Under the pieces are notes generated by a model. It ran no database searches and was not told the origin of the DNA. It worked only from the letters and a program-made list of their open reading frames with translations. Both the position numbers and the translations under genes were made by a program. A stretch of DNA of 64,000 bases, from assembly GCA_003112755.1 (NCBI GenBank), contig BFBT01000001.1, forward strand, positions 1-64,000, in the 5' to 3' direction. The DNA comes from Lawsonibacter asaccharolyticus. GTDB taxonomy: Bacteria; Bacillota; Clostridia; Oscillospirales; Oscillospiraceae. Within the stretch, counting starts at the first letter, position 1, and each line of letters begins with the position of its first letter. Shown here piece after piece: positions 1 to 8,344 of this stretch.

Positions 1-363
1 GATCTCTCCGAGCTGCCCCCACTGCTTGGGCTGTGGCTGGACAGGAGTATCATTACTGGATTGCCGGCGAGGGTCGGGCAGGACTCCTGTGAGTCCCGCC
101 GCAATGCGAAACAGCCCGCCACAGGCTGTTTTATGGACGGATGGGAACCGCTCTGCACCTTATTTGGCCGTCTTTGATGCGGGAGCTTCCCGCACAGATG
201 GTCTTGGCGCATCCTCCAATGTCGCTTCAGCCTCCCTCTCGGGGGCCTCTCGCCAACGGACGTATCCAAGCTGCCGGATATTCTATTTTCAAAGATCAAG
301 AGGAGAAGATTTGACCCCTCATTATGTACAGGCAATAAGTAAGGGAGTTCACAAACGATTTTT
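1..363. other. gene-free edge region
   Basis: I recognise no protein in this stretch. Open frames on both strands lack a convincing start, ribosome site or known motif. A minus-strand frame near 160-270 has an acidic, alanine-rich composition that could be the tail of a decayed gene, but this is weak. A short hairpin is listed separately. Confidence 0.4.
109..131. terminator. short hairpin, possible terminator
   Basis: AAACAGCC pairs with GGCTGTTT around a 7-base loop. On the plus strand the 3' arm runs into TTTTA, which is a weak intrinsic terminator. No gene directly upstream was identified. Confidence 0.35.
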
Positions 364-840
364 CTAAAATTTTTTCTTTTCTCCGTTTTGCACAAAATCT
401 TTCAGCCGTTGTAAGGCATAACGCTCACGATAACTGACTGCTTGCTGCGTGAGAGAAAGCATTTTCGCTACATCCTCCTGACTCATGTCTTTCCAGTAGC
501 GGAAATAAAGCAGCAGCTGGTATTCTCTTTCCAGACTGCATAAGGCTTGATGCAAGTGATATACTTCCTCCTGATGTTGCACCTGTTCGTCCAGCGTCGG
601 GCCGTTAGAAAATTGCTGCCGTCCATCCTCCATGAGCTCCTCCAGGGAGATTTCCCGACTGGGTAAAGATGCAATGGTTTGTTTTTTTTGATCCCACACC
701 GAACGCTCCGATTTGAGTCCCTTTTCCATATAGCGCATCTTGCGGTCACTTGCTCGCAGTACACGCAAAATATCCGGACGTTTTTCAATGCCTGGGTAGA
801 GCTTCTCATAGTCTGGGTAGTACATGTTGTATCGCGGCAT
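364..840 (-). CDS. sigma-70 region 4-like RNA polymerase factor
   Basis: A protein of about 158 residues. Its C-terminal 55 residues form a region 4-like helix-turn-helix: a run of the type LEREYQLLLYFRYWKDMS is followed by QEDVAKMLSLTQQAVSYRE. Sigma-like proteins of this size are common near regulatory or integration genes of Firmicute ICEs, where they are thought to control excision or transfer. The start at 840 is chosen because AAGGAGG lies six bases upstream; a longer frame to 882 has no ribosome site. No region 2 is visible, so it may act as a region-4-only activator and not as a complete sigma factor. Its promoter targets are unknown. Confidence 0.7.
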   Translation of the reverse strand: MPRYNMYYPDYEKLYPGIEKRPDILRVLRASDRKMRYMEKGLKSERSVWDQKKQTIASLPSREISLEELMEDGRQQFSNGPTLDEQVQHQEEVYHLHQALCSLEREYQLLLYFRYWKDMSQEDVAKMLSLTQQAVSYRERYALQRLKDFVQNGEKKKF

Positions 841-1067
841 GTCCGTTCCTCCTTCGATTTTCGTTGGTTCGCGGGCAGTCAACGAAAATCGGGAGGACCC
901 CGGCAGGAATTTCTTTTCCCGCCAAAATATAAAATTTTTCTACATTTTCAATGTTTTTTCTGGTCTGGAATGGAAACGCGAAAAAAATTACATCCATATT
1001 TCGACAATTCATCCAGCATCTCCCAGAATTTTCTGGAGGATGCTCGGATTTTGTCGAGGACAAATGA
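841..1067. other. upstream region of the sigma-like gene
   Basis: No gene seen. The stretch is AT-rich around 910-1010 and presumably carries the promoter for the minus-strand sigma-like gene. A small inverted repeat (CCAGAA/TTCTGG) lies at about 1023-1036. Confidence 0.35.
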
Positions 1068-1103
1068 GGCGCAGACAACCAGCTGGTTGCCTGCGCCTTT
1101 TTA
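1068..1103 (+). terminator. strong hairpin terminator
   Basis: GGCGCAGACAACC pairs with GGTTGCCTGCGCC, with one A-C mismatch and a 4-base loop, and the stem is followed by TTTTT. This is a classic rho-independent terminator on the plus strand. The gene it once served is not evident. Confidence 0.7.
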
Positions 1104-1194
1104 GCAGGTGGCGATATTGGATTTGGCGGCGGCTTAGCCGCCGCTGGAGCAAAAGGGACGATAAAGCATTGTTATTCTCCCGTCTTTTGTGTAG

Positions 1195-1446
1195 TTACCA
1201 GCTCACATATTTCTTACAAAGCCGCATGAGGATCACGGCGGCTTGTGCCCTCGTGGCGGTGGCGCTTGGTCTGAGGGGCCCGCTGTCAGTGCCGTTGATA
1301 ATCCCGGCGCTCACAGCCCAGTTCAGGGCCTCCAGCGCAAAATTGGAGATCTGGTCAGTCCGCATATTCCCGAATGACCATGCCGCCCTGGATGGTGTCA
1401 TAGTCCCTGTTCTTGGCGTAGCGGTACAGGACGGCTGGTCAAGAGG
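1195..1446 (-). pseudogene. SLH-domain protein, C-terminal remnant
   Basis: The minus strand encodes the end of an S-layer homology domain. The recognisable run is ALEALNWAVSAGIINGT, then RATRAQAAVILMRLCKKY-type residues, then a stop. The preceding part of the domain (VLYRYAKNRDYDTIQGGM) lies in a different frame, so a frameshift of about two missing bases falls near 1366. There is no start or upstream coding sequence. SLH domains anchor surface proteins to secondary cell-wall polymers; this copy is only the last repeat of such a protein. Confidence 0.7.
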
Positions 1447-1581
1447 CCAGGACAGGCCCAGGCTGGGAATCTCCAAGGGCTGCTCTTTTTTATGCAGTAG
1501 TTAATGACGAAATAGATGTAATCAAGAAAAAGAAAGGAAAAGCACAATCCAGACGGAACCGGCGGTTGTGTCAAGAAATAT

Positions 1582-1609
1582 TTGTGAGTTCACAAGAATT
1601 TGCTATAAT
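1582..1609 (+). promoter_or_regulatory. promoter of the decayed XRE gene
   Basis: TTGCTATAAT contains a perfect -10 TATAAT at 1604-1609, with TTGTGA 16 bases upstream as a weak -35. It lies 40 bases before the start of the broken regulator and shares the TTTGCTATAATRA context with the promoter of the LemA operon. Confidence 0.5.
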
Positions 1610-1649
1610 GAGGACAGAAACCCCTATGCAGGGAGAAGGGCAGGAGCCT

Positions 1650-1863
1650 ATGCACATCAGCTATCAGCCGCTATGGACACCCTGAAAGAGCGCGGCATGA
1701 GGAAAGCGGACTTGCGGCTGGCCGCCGTCTTACTACCAATGATTGCCAACATGGGAAAGGGCGAGCATATCAGCATGAAAACGCTGCTGCGTATCTGCGG
1801 GCGCTGCATTGTGATATTGCAGATGTAATTGCTTTGGAGGACGACAATTCTGTTGCCCCATGA
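1650..1863 (+). pseudogene. XRE-family helix-turn-helix regulator, frameshifted
   Basis: The start MHISYQPLW is in one frame. The middle (TLKERGMRKADLRLAA, then MIANMGKGEHISMKTLLRIC) is in a second frame, and the end (ALHCDIADVIALEDD) is in a third. Read together these match the small (about 70-residue) YozG-like XRE regulators of Firmicutes. At least two frameshifts and a damaged recognition-helix segment mean no functional product. Confidence 0.75.
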
Positions 1864-2055
1864 GGGGCCGCCCCCTGTCGGGACACTTTGTCAACAGCTC
1901 CACTTTGTCCCATAGTTGAATGTATGACAGAGGATTTGCAGAATAACTTACTACATATATCGGTTTGCACACATACCATCAAATTTGAATAACTGCTGGA
2001 TTGGGGATGAAGAAATGTCGCTATCAAATGATAGTTTTATATCCTGGTTATTCGC

Positions 2056-2469
2056 ATGGATTTGGATTTCAGCATTGGCAATTCCCATTGGACGTGCGTG
2101 TTCCCTGTACTTCCCATATTTGGTGACTGGAAAATATTTTTCACCATAAAAATGAAAAAACTGCGGAGGTTTTTTATTTCAACATACTTAAACCGGGACA
2201 ATTCAAATGCAACGAATCCCAAAGACCAAGATAAACTTCCGCTCTTAGGCTGTATTTACTATGCCGTTGCTATTCCTTTGGTCACTGTCGCTTATATTGC
2301 ATTGATAGGGTTTCAAATCAGTGCCATTACACTTGCAGAACCGTTATGGTTGTTTGACCGTATATTCGGGATTGTTGCGCCAGCATACTGCCTCTTTGCT
2401 CCGGTTATGGCCTTGCTGTATCGACTTGATTACGCAATCGGGGAGGCGCATTCACGATATTTGAAATAG
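2056..2469 (+). CDS. small membrane protein, probably frameshifted near its start
   Basis: Not a family I recognise. The last 80 residues contain two hydrophobic segments (around YYAVAIPLVTVAYIALIGF and FGIVAPAYCLFAPVMALLY) and a charged tail, so it is probably a two-pass membrane protein. The first third is doubtful: another frame starting at 2015 (MSLSNDSFISWLF, then WIWISALAIPIGRA) reads as a natural N-terminal membrane helix and stops at 2149 in an A-rich run. The original gene may have run from 2015 to 2469 with one indel near 2147. Confidence 0.45.
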   Translation: MDLDFSIGNSHWTCVFPVLPIFGDWKIFFTIKMKKLRRFFISTYLNRDNSNATNPKDQDKLPLLGCIYYAVAIPLVTVAYIALIGFQISAITLAEPLWLFDRIFGIVAPAYCLFAPVMALLYRLDYAIGEAHSRYLK

Positions 2470-2536
2470 CAACAAGATAAATCAAATATTCATTCCCCAA
2501 ACCTCTGGACACATTGGTCCAGCCGCTGGCGGCCCC

Positions 2537-2567
2537 AAGCAGGAGACTTTGGTTTCCTGCTTTTTAT
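2537..2567 (+). terminator. hairpin terminator between convergent genes
   Basis: AAGCAGGA pairs with TCCTGCTT and is followed by TTTATTT on the plus strand. It lies between the end of the small membrane protein and the end of the minus-strand XRE gene. Confidence 0.6.
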
Positions 2568-3384
2568 TTGCGCATTTTCCGCTTTGAGCCATGTGTTTTG
2601 AGCAGGGAGGATTTGTCCAGAATGTGGATAAGCTGCCGGAACTCTGTTTCCGTCAGCTTGCTGTAATTGATCCCCAGCCGCTTGCAGTACAACATCGCCT
2701 GCCGCTCCAAGTCGCTGCCCTTGAAGTTCATGGTTTCCTCAATGTCCCGCCGCAGTTCCTCGGCTACCGTGTTGACCGGCGCACTCTCGCTGTCCCCTTT
2801 ATGGGCGGCACGGATGTCCTGAATGACCCGGCACAGATCCTCGCTGACAAGCTGGCTGAAATACTCGTCCTCGTCCAGATGGGCGGCGCGCAGGACGCGG
2901 AGGTGGGGATCGTCCTCTCCCGGCTGGTAGCGGTCTATGATTTCCTGCCGCACCACATCCACATAGGCGTTGAGGCTCTGCACCTGCTACTGGCTACCCT
3001 GTCCACATAAATCTCAATATCCGCCAGCAGTCGGACAAAATCTTTATGCGCCATCATCTCGCACAGCAGCCGGTTATTGACCCGCCCGCTTTTCAGGAGG
3101 GCCACCGCTTCATCGGTCAGGTGCAGCTCCGCCAGCGGCGTGTCCAGATAGTTTCGGTTGTCGGTCAGGCCCAGCAGGTAGTCCACGGACACCTGATAGA
3201 AGTCGGCCAGCTTCAACAGGCTGCCGTGGTTGATCTCCTTGTTCTCGTTCTTTTCATCGGTAATCTCATAGCTGCCGAGGGCAGATTTTGAAAGGCCTAC
3301 CTGTTCCGCCAGTTCTTCCAGCTTCAAGCCTTTCTCCACCCTTAAATCCTTCAACCGTTCCTGTACGGAAATGCGGGTTTTCAT
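2564..3384 (-). pseudogene. XRE-family regulator with one frameshift
   Basis: The N-terminal part (start MKTRISVQERLKDLRVEKGL at 3384, behind GGAAGGGG) is a standard XRE DNA-binding domain of about 65 residues ending in the DYLLGLTDN motif. The reading frame is lost near 2985, where VDRVASS should continue into QSLNAYVDVVRQEI; that C-terminal segment, of about 135 residues, is intact in the next frame down to 2564. A single missing base explains the break. Full-length homologues are ICE transcription regulators of about 270 residues. Whether this is decay or an assembly error cannot be told from one sequence. Confidence 0.75.
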
Positions 3385-3429
3385 ATCAGCCACCCCTTCC
3401 TGCGCCTGTGCACCGCCGTTTTCTTCCAT

Positions 3430-3700
3430 TATAGCATACCATTCCGCAATCGTGGAATTTTTCGTTTTTGGAGCCGATTTCCTACTTTATGGACATACGG
3501 GCGGGGAAACAAAAATGTTCTATGATATGGGTAGTTCATCGATGGATCAAAATCCAATCGAATGACCGGCCTGTATGGGATATGCCCCCCGGCGATGTAG
3601 CGCGGCGACCTGCGGTGAGGAAATGGAGGAACCTTGACTGCAGCGAGCGTACCAATGGGGGCGAAACGCCGCTGAAAAAGCCAGGGGCAGGAACGACATT
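3430..3700. other. intergenic region, no recognised gene
   Basis: No gene that I can support. The second half (3570-3690) is GC-rich with short complementary runs such as GGCG/CGCC. It could hold a structured RNA or a leader for the genes that follow. Confidence 0.3.
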
Positions 3701-3918
3701 AAGGAGAACCGGCGAATATGGACACCGAATTGATACCGAAACACAACAATCCGATAGGGCATAGTCTGCCCTATCCGTACTACTACGGGAGATTTCAGGG
3801 CGGCTCTACGGCTGTTTTCCCCTTGAAAATCGCCCCGAAACACAACACAAAAATCTGCTGTCCGTCCACTCCGGCTGTTACGGCTGACTGGGCGGATTTT
3901 TTGATGATAGGAGCCAAT

Positions 3919-4098
3919 ATGCCGAGAATGTCAAAAAAGAGGAAGCTGGAGCTGTCCTTCTTCCTCAACGAGCGCGGGCGGGTGGCGCACAACATCCTTT
4001 GCCGGAAATGCCGCCACGCCTGCAAACAGAGCTTCCGGGCCATTGTGATCCTCTGCCCCTACCATTCCAAGCGGGCCAAGGGAAAGGAGGACACCTGA
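3919..4098 (+). CDS. small cysteine-rich basic protein
   Basis: A 59-residue basic protein beginning MPRMSKKRKLELSFFLN. It has a CRKCRHACKQ cluster and a later cysteine (LCPYH), a likely zinc-binding or DNA-binding knuckle. The start at 3919 follows ATAGGAGCC. A longer in-frame start at 3718 exists behind AAGGAGA, so an N-terminal extension is possible. It ends immediately before the replication-type gene, whose ATG follows after one AAGGAGG-like site, so the two are probably co-transcribed. Small proteins of this kind recur beside replication genes in gut Firmicute elements; the function is unknown. Confidence 0.6.
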   Translation: MPRMSKKRKLELSFFLNERGRVAHNILCRKCRHACKQSFRAIVILCPYHSKRAKGKEDT

Positions 4099-4424
4099 AT
4101 GAATACGGAATTTATGACCGCCGACACCAACCTGCCGCCCTGTCTGCCCCTGCCGGGGGCCATGCTGGGGCTGCCGGTGAGCAGTACCGCCAAGGTCATG
4201 TATGCCAAGCTGCTGGGCGCTGTTCTCACAGCGGGCGTGGAGGACGCCAACGGGATGTTATTTGTCCGTTTCCCCTTGCAGAGCTGGCCGTGGGCTGGGG
4301 CGCAGTACAGACCTGCAAGCGGGCCTTGCGGGAGCTGGAGGCCGCTGGGCTGATCCTGTGGGTGCGTCAGGGAATTGGAGCACCGAACAGGATTTATGTG
4401 CTGGTGCCGAAGAAGCGGGATTGA
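4099..4424 (+). pseudogene. winged-helix replication-type protein, frameshifted
   Basis: The N-terminal 58 residues (MNTEFMTADTNLPPCLPLPG onward) read in one frame. From about 4280 the continuation LAELAVGWGAVQTCKRALRE to the end KKRD is one frame over. The intact form would be about 109 residues. The TCKRALRELEAAGLI stretch is a winged-helix recognition motif like those of RepA_N/replication initiator N-terminal domains. A single missing C in a CCCC run explains the break. Partial copies of its 3' half recur at about 9.9 kb and 14.4 kb. Confidence 0.7.
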
Positions 4425-4526
4425 AGAAAATCCTGTAGCACGGTATAATGAAAAGTAAGAAATCCTCGCCGCCATACAGTGAGGAACGCCGGGAGGCGGC
4501 GAGGAAGTTTGCGAGGGAACACAATA
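4301..4526 (+). repeat. repeat A, copy 1 (rep 3' end + promoter + PYSEERR box)
   Basis: This block holds the replication gene 3' end, a promoter, and the start of a short frame encoding PYSEERREAARKFAREHN. It closely matches 14431-14640; a shorter and more diverged version lies at 9863-10018. Extra copies of the PYSEERR box alone occur at about 5113-5167 and 14804-14858. Different cargo follows each copy. Confidence 0.75.
4421..4449 (+). promoter_or_regulatory. promoter inside repeat A
   Basis: TTGAAG at 4421-4426 and TATAAT at 4444-4449 are separated by exactly 17 bases. The same arrangement is conserved in the 14.5 kb copy. It would drive the genes inserted directly downstream, here the Imm1-like gene. 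Confidence 0.6.
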
Positions 4527-4540
4527 TATGTGGGTATTAA
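4448..4540 (+). CDS. 30-residue box peptide frame
   Basis: A short frame starting MKSKKSSPPYSEERREAARK. It overlaps the start of the Imm1-like gene in another frame. The same start recurs at 14584, and the PYSEERR segment recurs at 14797. It is more likely the conserved 5' stub of a replaced gene than a functional peptide, although the strict conservation is notable. ATG overlaps the -10 box, so translation from the mapped promoter would be leaderless or would need another promoter. Confidence 0.35.
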   Translation: MKSKKSSPPYSEERREAARKFAREHNICGY

Positions 4541-4931
4541 AATGGAATTTAACAGGTAAGCTGGTAACATCTTCTTGTGATGAAGTGATTAAAAAAATCA
4601 ACAGTTTAAATCAAGAATACCAAGACAAACAACCTGTTATTATTGAAATCGAAACATCTTCAAAAAAATCTTTGACAATAGGCGTAGGTACTAAAGAAGG
4701 CTTAAGCTGCCTGGTATACTTTCCTTTCCCAGATGGTTTAGGATCTATGCACCCTGTTCCCCACAATAGTCAATATCGCGATTGCGATAAAAGTATTATT
4801 TTTTGGCTAATTCTTACGACTCAGAATTTGAAATGAAAGATTTGATTACTTATGAAGAAGCAGTAAATGAAGTGATATATTTTTTGCAAAATGATGATGT
4901 TAGTGCTAATTTAAGCTGGGAGCCAGATTGA
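4528..4931 (+). pseudogene. Imm1-like immunity protein, one frameshift
   Basis: Starts MWVLKWNLTGKLV. A KKSLTIGVGTKEGLSCLVYF stretch, then the second part in the next frame (YFLANSYDSEFEMKDLI to SWEPD), resemble the Imm1 family: a beta-rich protein of about 130 residues that protects against polymorphic toxins and often ends in a W-x-P segment. The break is in a run of T around 4798-4804, so a single base would restore it. GC content is clearly lower than in the conjugation module, consistent with recent acquisition. No cognate toxin is present, so it would act as an orphan immunity gene. Confidence 0.65.
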
Positions 4932-4974
4932 CTATTGAATAATCGTAAATCCCTTTAGGAATTAGTCCAACTCA

Positions 4975-5190
4975 TAAAAATCAAGAGAACAGCAGAAACA
5001 GACTGGGAGCCTACGCCGCCGCTGGCCGGAGTGTTGCCGAAAGGTGGACGATGACGGCTGGGGTTACAAGACCTTTGAGATCGACAAGGGCCGCTTCTGT
5101 TTCCGGCTGACCGCGCCATACAGCGAGGAACGCGGGAGGCGGCAAGGAAGTTTGCGAGGGAACACAATGCCATAGCGAACTTCAAGTGAA
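4975..5190 (+). pseudogene. gene remnant ending in the PYSEERR box
   Basis: From about 5040 a frame reads KVDDDGWGYKTFEIDKGRF followed by CFRLTAPYSEER, then shifts frame within the box (5113-5167). This looks like the C-terminal portion of the protein that naturally carries the PYSEERREAARKFAREHN tail. There is no start and the frame is broken. The family is not recognised. Confidence 0.45.
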
Positions 5191-5215
5191 AGAGTTAGAG
5201 GCAAGGAGGGACTTT

Positions 5216-5825
5216 ATGGACACCTTTATAGACAAATGCTTTAATTCTTTGAGCAGTATTTCCCGGAGAAATTTTTGGATGGCTTGCAAAAATCAACAAT
5301 TACAGATAAGGATATTCATGTGGCGGAAGAAAATTAGGATATAGGTTTCCTACAATTTTTAAGGACTTTTTGAAAAGTTATGTTTGCCCATTCATGTGCT
5401 TATATGGGAAGTTTAGCGGCTATTCAGCAAGGAGAGGTTTACTTACTCCGTTGAAGATGAAGAATATAAATATATTGAAGATAAACTTCCATTCTCCGTT
5501 ATTAAATTGCAGTTAGAGGGCTTTCCAAAAGAGCCAGAAAAGATTGCAGAGTATATTGAATTAGTTACATGGATGAAGCCGCTCAATTTGGATATTTGTA
5601 TATCGGGGAATTTTACGGTGACTATCACTTTTCTATAACTTAATTACGGATGAAATTATTCAAATAGACCATGAAGAAACACCCTTTCCCCCACAAGCTC
5701 AAGACGATATGGAGGAATATGCCACTGTACTTTTTAAGTCATTTTCTGATTTTTTGCGTTGTTTCTTTTTAGGTGATATTTATAATGAAGACACATTAGA
5801 ATTTGAAGGCGGACGAGAAGCCTAA
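5216..5825 (+). pseudogene. SUKH/SMI1-KNR4-like immunity protein, multiply frameshifted
   Basis: Segments in successive frames join into a SUKH-type protein: FEQYFPEKFLDGLQKSTITD, HVAEE, then KLGYRFPTIFKDFLKSY, a middle part (VEDEEYKYIEDKLPF), and a C-terminal part with DEAAQFGYLYIGEFYGDYHF and FKSFSDFLRCFF. The LGYRFPTIFKDFL segment is the family's typical N-terminal signature. At least four indels separate the pieces. SUKH proteins neutralise contact-dependent toxins. The start at 5216 follows AAGGAGGG. Confidence 0.65.
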
Positions 5826-5853
5826 CCCTTTAGGAACTAAAGGGTTTAGGCTT
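5818..5853. terminator. long hairpin after the SUKH remnant
   Basis: AAGCCTAACCCTTTAG pairs with CTAAAGGGTTTAGGCTT around a 3-base loop, overlapping the stop codon. There is no long T run on the plus strand, so it could be a terminator of modest strength or an RNA-stabilising stem. Confidence 0.5.
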
Positions 5854-5862
5854 CTATACATA

Positions 5863-5963
5863 GCCTAACGGCCATGTATTCGTGCGCTCTGCGAGCGGGA
5901 CGGGACGGCGGATTGCCAGATGGAGCAACTCGCCGTTTTTGCGTCGCTGCGCTCCGTCCAAGG
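5863..5963. repeat. repeat B, copy 1
   Basis: About 100 bases starting near CTAACGGCCATGTATTCGTG and including GGCGGATTGCCAGATGGAG and CGCCGTTTTTGCGTC. It is about 85-90% similar by eye to 12970-13067, where the copy is cut off by the IS256-family element. No protein is convincingly encoded. Confidence 0.7.
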
Positions 5964-6410
5964 GGCTGGTCTCGCCTGCCAGCTCGGTCGGCGCTTCAAG
6001 GCGTTTCACGCCTTGAGGTCGCCACCGGCGACCCGCGCCCCTTGCGCGGCTTATGCCGCTTACTGCGTCTGTCCCCCTTCCGAGGGCCTTATAACCGAAC
6101 ACCAACACCTGACCGCTCACCGGGAACGCCCCAGAGGACGGTCTTTTTTTCACCCATTTTCAGCAAGGGAAGGCAACACCTTTTACATTTCCCGCCGCAG
6201 ACAGGAGCAGACCCACACCCAACGCTGGGACAGGGATATGGAGCGGTAAGGGACTTCCTATTTCCTGCCACCGGTGTTAAAATGAAATCAGTCTTACGGG
6301 CTGCGCCCCGCTGGGACAAAGTGTCCCAAAGCCGGGGGCATGATCTCCCCGCCCCAACTCTGGCCTTTTGTCCAGCCAGCGGACGGCTTGCCAAAGAGAA
6401 AGAGGGAATT
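5964..6410. other. GC-rich structured intergenic region
   Basis: No supported gene. It contains a stem TCAAGGCG/CGCCTTGA at about 5995-6015, further GC-rich complementary runs, and a GGGACAAAGTGTCCC palindrome near 6312. The position next to a replication-type gene and the dense structure would suit an origin-like or regulatory region, but there is no direct evidence. Confidence 0.3.
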
Positions 6411-6903
6411 GTGATAAAAGATAAAAACCGCAACAAAAAAAATCAATCCAGCCGCAGCTGTGATTGCCGTTTTTCTGTGGGTAATCGTCCTAACGATAGT
6501 TCTCCATGCTTATTGTCAACAGGGTGGGACGCTTGCAAAGGTTGTGGAAGTGGCGTTGATTGTACTTACCCTGGTGGGATTTATCGCCTGTATCGTCATT
6601 TATGTTATCCCGATCCGGCGTTTGGCAGCGCGAATTGACAAGGCAGCTTTTCAGTATCAGTTGACCCATGACGGGGAGGCATATCTGGCTGAATTGGAAG
6701 AATGCAAGGAAATGCCCGGCGTGAAACGAGCTGTCTTTTATGATGTGCCAGCAAAAGACTACTTGGAGGTTTTGAGAATCAGGGCTCTTCGGGAGATGGG
6801 CCGGACAGCCGAGAGCCGCGCTCTGCTGGAAACAGTAAAACAGGAAACTACCAACGATTTGACGCGGCAGGCATTAAAAACAGAGGAAGAACAACTACCA
6901 TAA
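6411..6903 (+). pseudogene. membrane protein with tetratricopeptide-like tail, frameshift in an A8 run
   Basis: A GTG start at 6411 with a ribosome site (AGAGGGA) gives VIKDKNRNKK, then the frame slips in a run of eight A near 6436. The main frame continues with two strongly hydrophobic helices (AVIAVFLWVIVLTIVLHAY and VALIVLTLVGFIACIVIYVI) and a soluble C-terminal tail rich in YLEVLRIRALREMG-type helices to 6903. It resembles small two-helix membrane proteins of unknown role. If the A-run indel is a sequencing artefact or a slippery site, the gene may be functional; an internal GTG at 6460 is another possible start. Confidence 0.5.
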
Positions 6904-6933
6904 GCCAAGCACAGGCTTTCAGGAGGAGCAACC

Positions 6934-8091
6934 ATGGAAAAACGAATGAAGCGGCGATTATGCCTGACTGTCATGGCGGCCCTGATGCTGCTGGTTCTGA
7001 CGGGCTGCTATCACCCCGCCAGCCGCGGGGAGCTGATCGAATGGTTCCAAGAACCTATACTGATGCGCCGTTGGTGGTTTCCCGGGAATGGGTGGAGGGC
7101 CGTGGGCGGGGCGGTAGCTATGAGGCATATCTCAAGGACAAGCCGGATCTGGTGTTTCACTTGGAAAGCAAATGGGTCTATGTGGGAGAACACGCCGAGT
7201 ACCACAATGCCACCGATTTTAGCCGGGTCTACGGCGAATACTATCTGGCCGAGTACCAGATAGAGCGGCCTCTCCAATACTGGCAAGTTGTTAAAGACCA
7301 TTGGGATCAGGAGAGTTTCACTCTGGAGACCGTCTATGACAACCCGGAGGGTTTGGAGGCAGCGGCAGCGGAGCTTTTGGATTTCCACGCTTTTCTGGCG
7401 GAGCAGTGCCCGGAGGCGGATGTGCGGTACCTGTTCACCTTCCGCTCCCCGGTCTGCCCAGATCGGCCCAGTGTGTCGCTTGGCTCTGGTGTTGTGTACC
7501 TGTCAGCAGGAGCGGGGGATGGGGCCATCCGGCAGGAGATCGGGGACTTGACAGCGGAACTGGCGGTGTGGTCTGTGTCCTACGGCCTCCATCCGGAGTG
7601 GTTCTCTCCGGAGGAGATGGAGGCAGCCCTGGACTACACCCAGACGCCGGAATACGACGGCCAGAACATCTACATCGGGGCATGGCTTGTCTCCGATCCG
7701 GAGCGGGGTGATCTGCGAGTCCCGCTCACCCGCCCGGGAAAGCGAGCGGTACACCTTTGCTGAAATTTACCGGCTGCTGGAGGCCCTGGAGTGGGAAACT
7801 TTGGAAGGCACCGAGACAGACTTTTCTTTCACCGGAGCGGACGGAAGCCTCTATGCCCTTTCCTATGACTTGTGGGAGGACGAGTATGGACATATGCTCA
7901 GCCGCTGTACGAAGGACGGTGAGCCGCCGCAAAACTGCCCGGACGATGGTACGTTCCCCATCTGGTGGAGCCTGGAGGAGATGACCGGCCTGGAGTTCCA
8001 AACGGGGAACGAACCCACAATAACCTACCGCGGCCCCGGCCCTGACGGAATTGTGGAGCTGCCTTCTGGCCCAGGAGAAGAGCTTCCGTAG
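6934..8091 (+). pseudogene. lipoprotein of about 385 residues, two frameshifts
   Basis: The N-terminus is a lipoprotein signal peptide (MEKRMKRRLCLTVMAALMLL ending in a VLTGC lipobox). The frame is lost near 7047 after RGELIEWF, resumes one frame over with YTDAPLVVSREWV through GAWLVSDPERGD, and shifts again near 7730 into ESERYTFAEIYRLLE to the end. Each piece has consistent coding character. The product would be an outer-face lipoprotein of unknown function. The start follows CAGGAGGAG. The next gene begins with a related leader and lipobox, suggesting a tandem duplication. Confidence 0.65.
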
Positions 8092-8209
8092 GCTGATACT
8101 TCGCCGATACGCAACAGAACCGCCGGAGCTTTGGGTCGCTGAACAGGTTTTATAGAGGAAATGTCCTAAATATTTATTACATATATCGTTGAACTCAAAG
8201 GAGGGACAG

Positions 8210-8344
8210 GTGGTGAGAAAAAGAGGAAAAGTATGTTTGGGCGCGACGGCGGTGCTGTGTACTCTGTCCGGTTGCGGACGTCCGTCATGCCACCCGCGGG
8301 GAACTGATCGACTGGTTCCGGGGGAACTACGATGGGAAATGTGA
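8210..8344 (+). pseudogene. second lipoprotein, N-terminal fragment
   Basis: After AAAGGAGGGACAGG the frame starts VVRKRGKVCLGA and reaches a lipobox (CTLSGC). Shifting frame just after it gives RGELIDWFRGNYDG, matching the RGELIEWF segment of the preceding lipoprotein. Only about 45 residues remain before the next gene overlaps. It is a truncated paralogue. Confidence 0.6.

Noticed and set aside
3468..3764. 98-codon plus-strand frame in the intergenic region
   Set aside because: Some coding-like composition, but no ribosome site and it overlaps the start region of the small cysteine-rich gene in another frame.
5874..6638. A 254-codon plus-strand frame over repeat B
   Set aside because: Composition is arginine/proline/serine-rich without any motif, the frame runs into a real coding region in the wrong frame, and no ribosome site is present.
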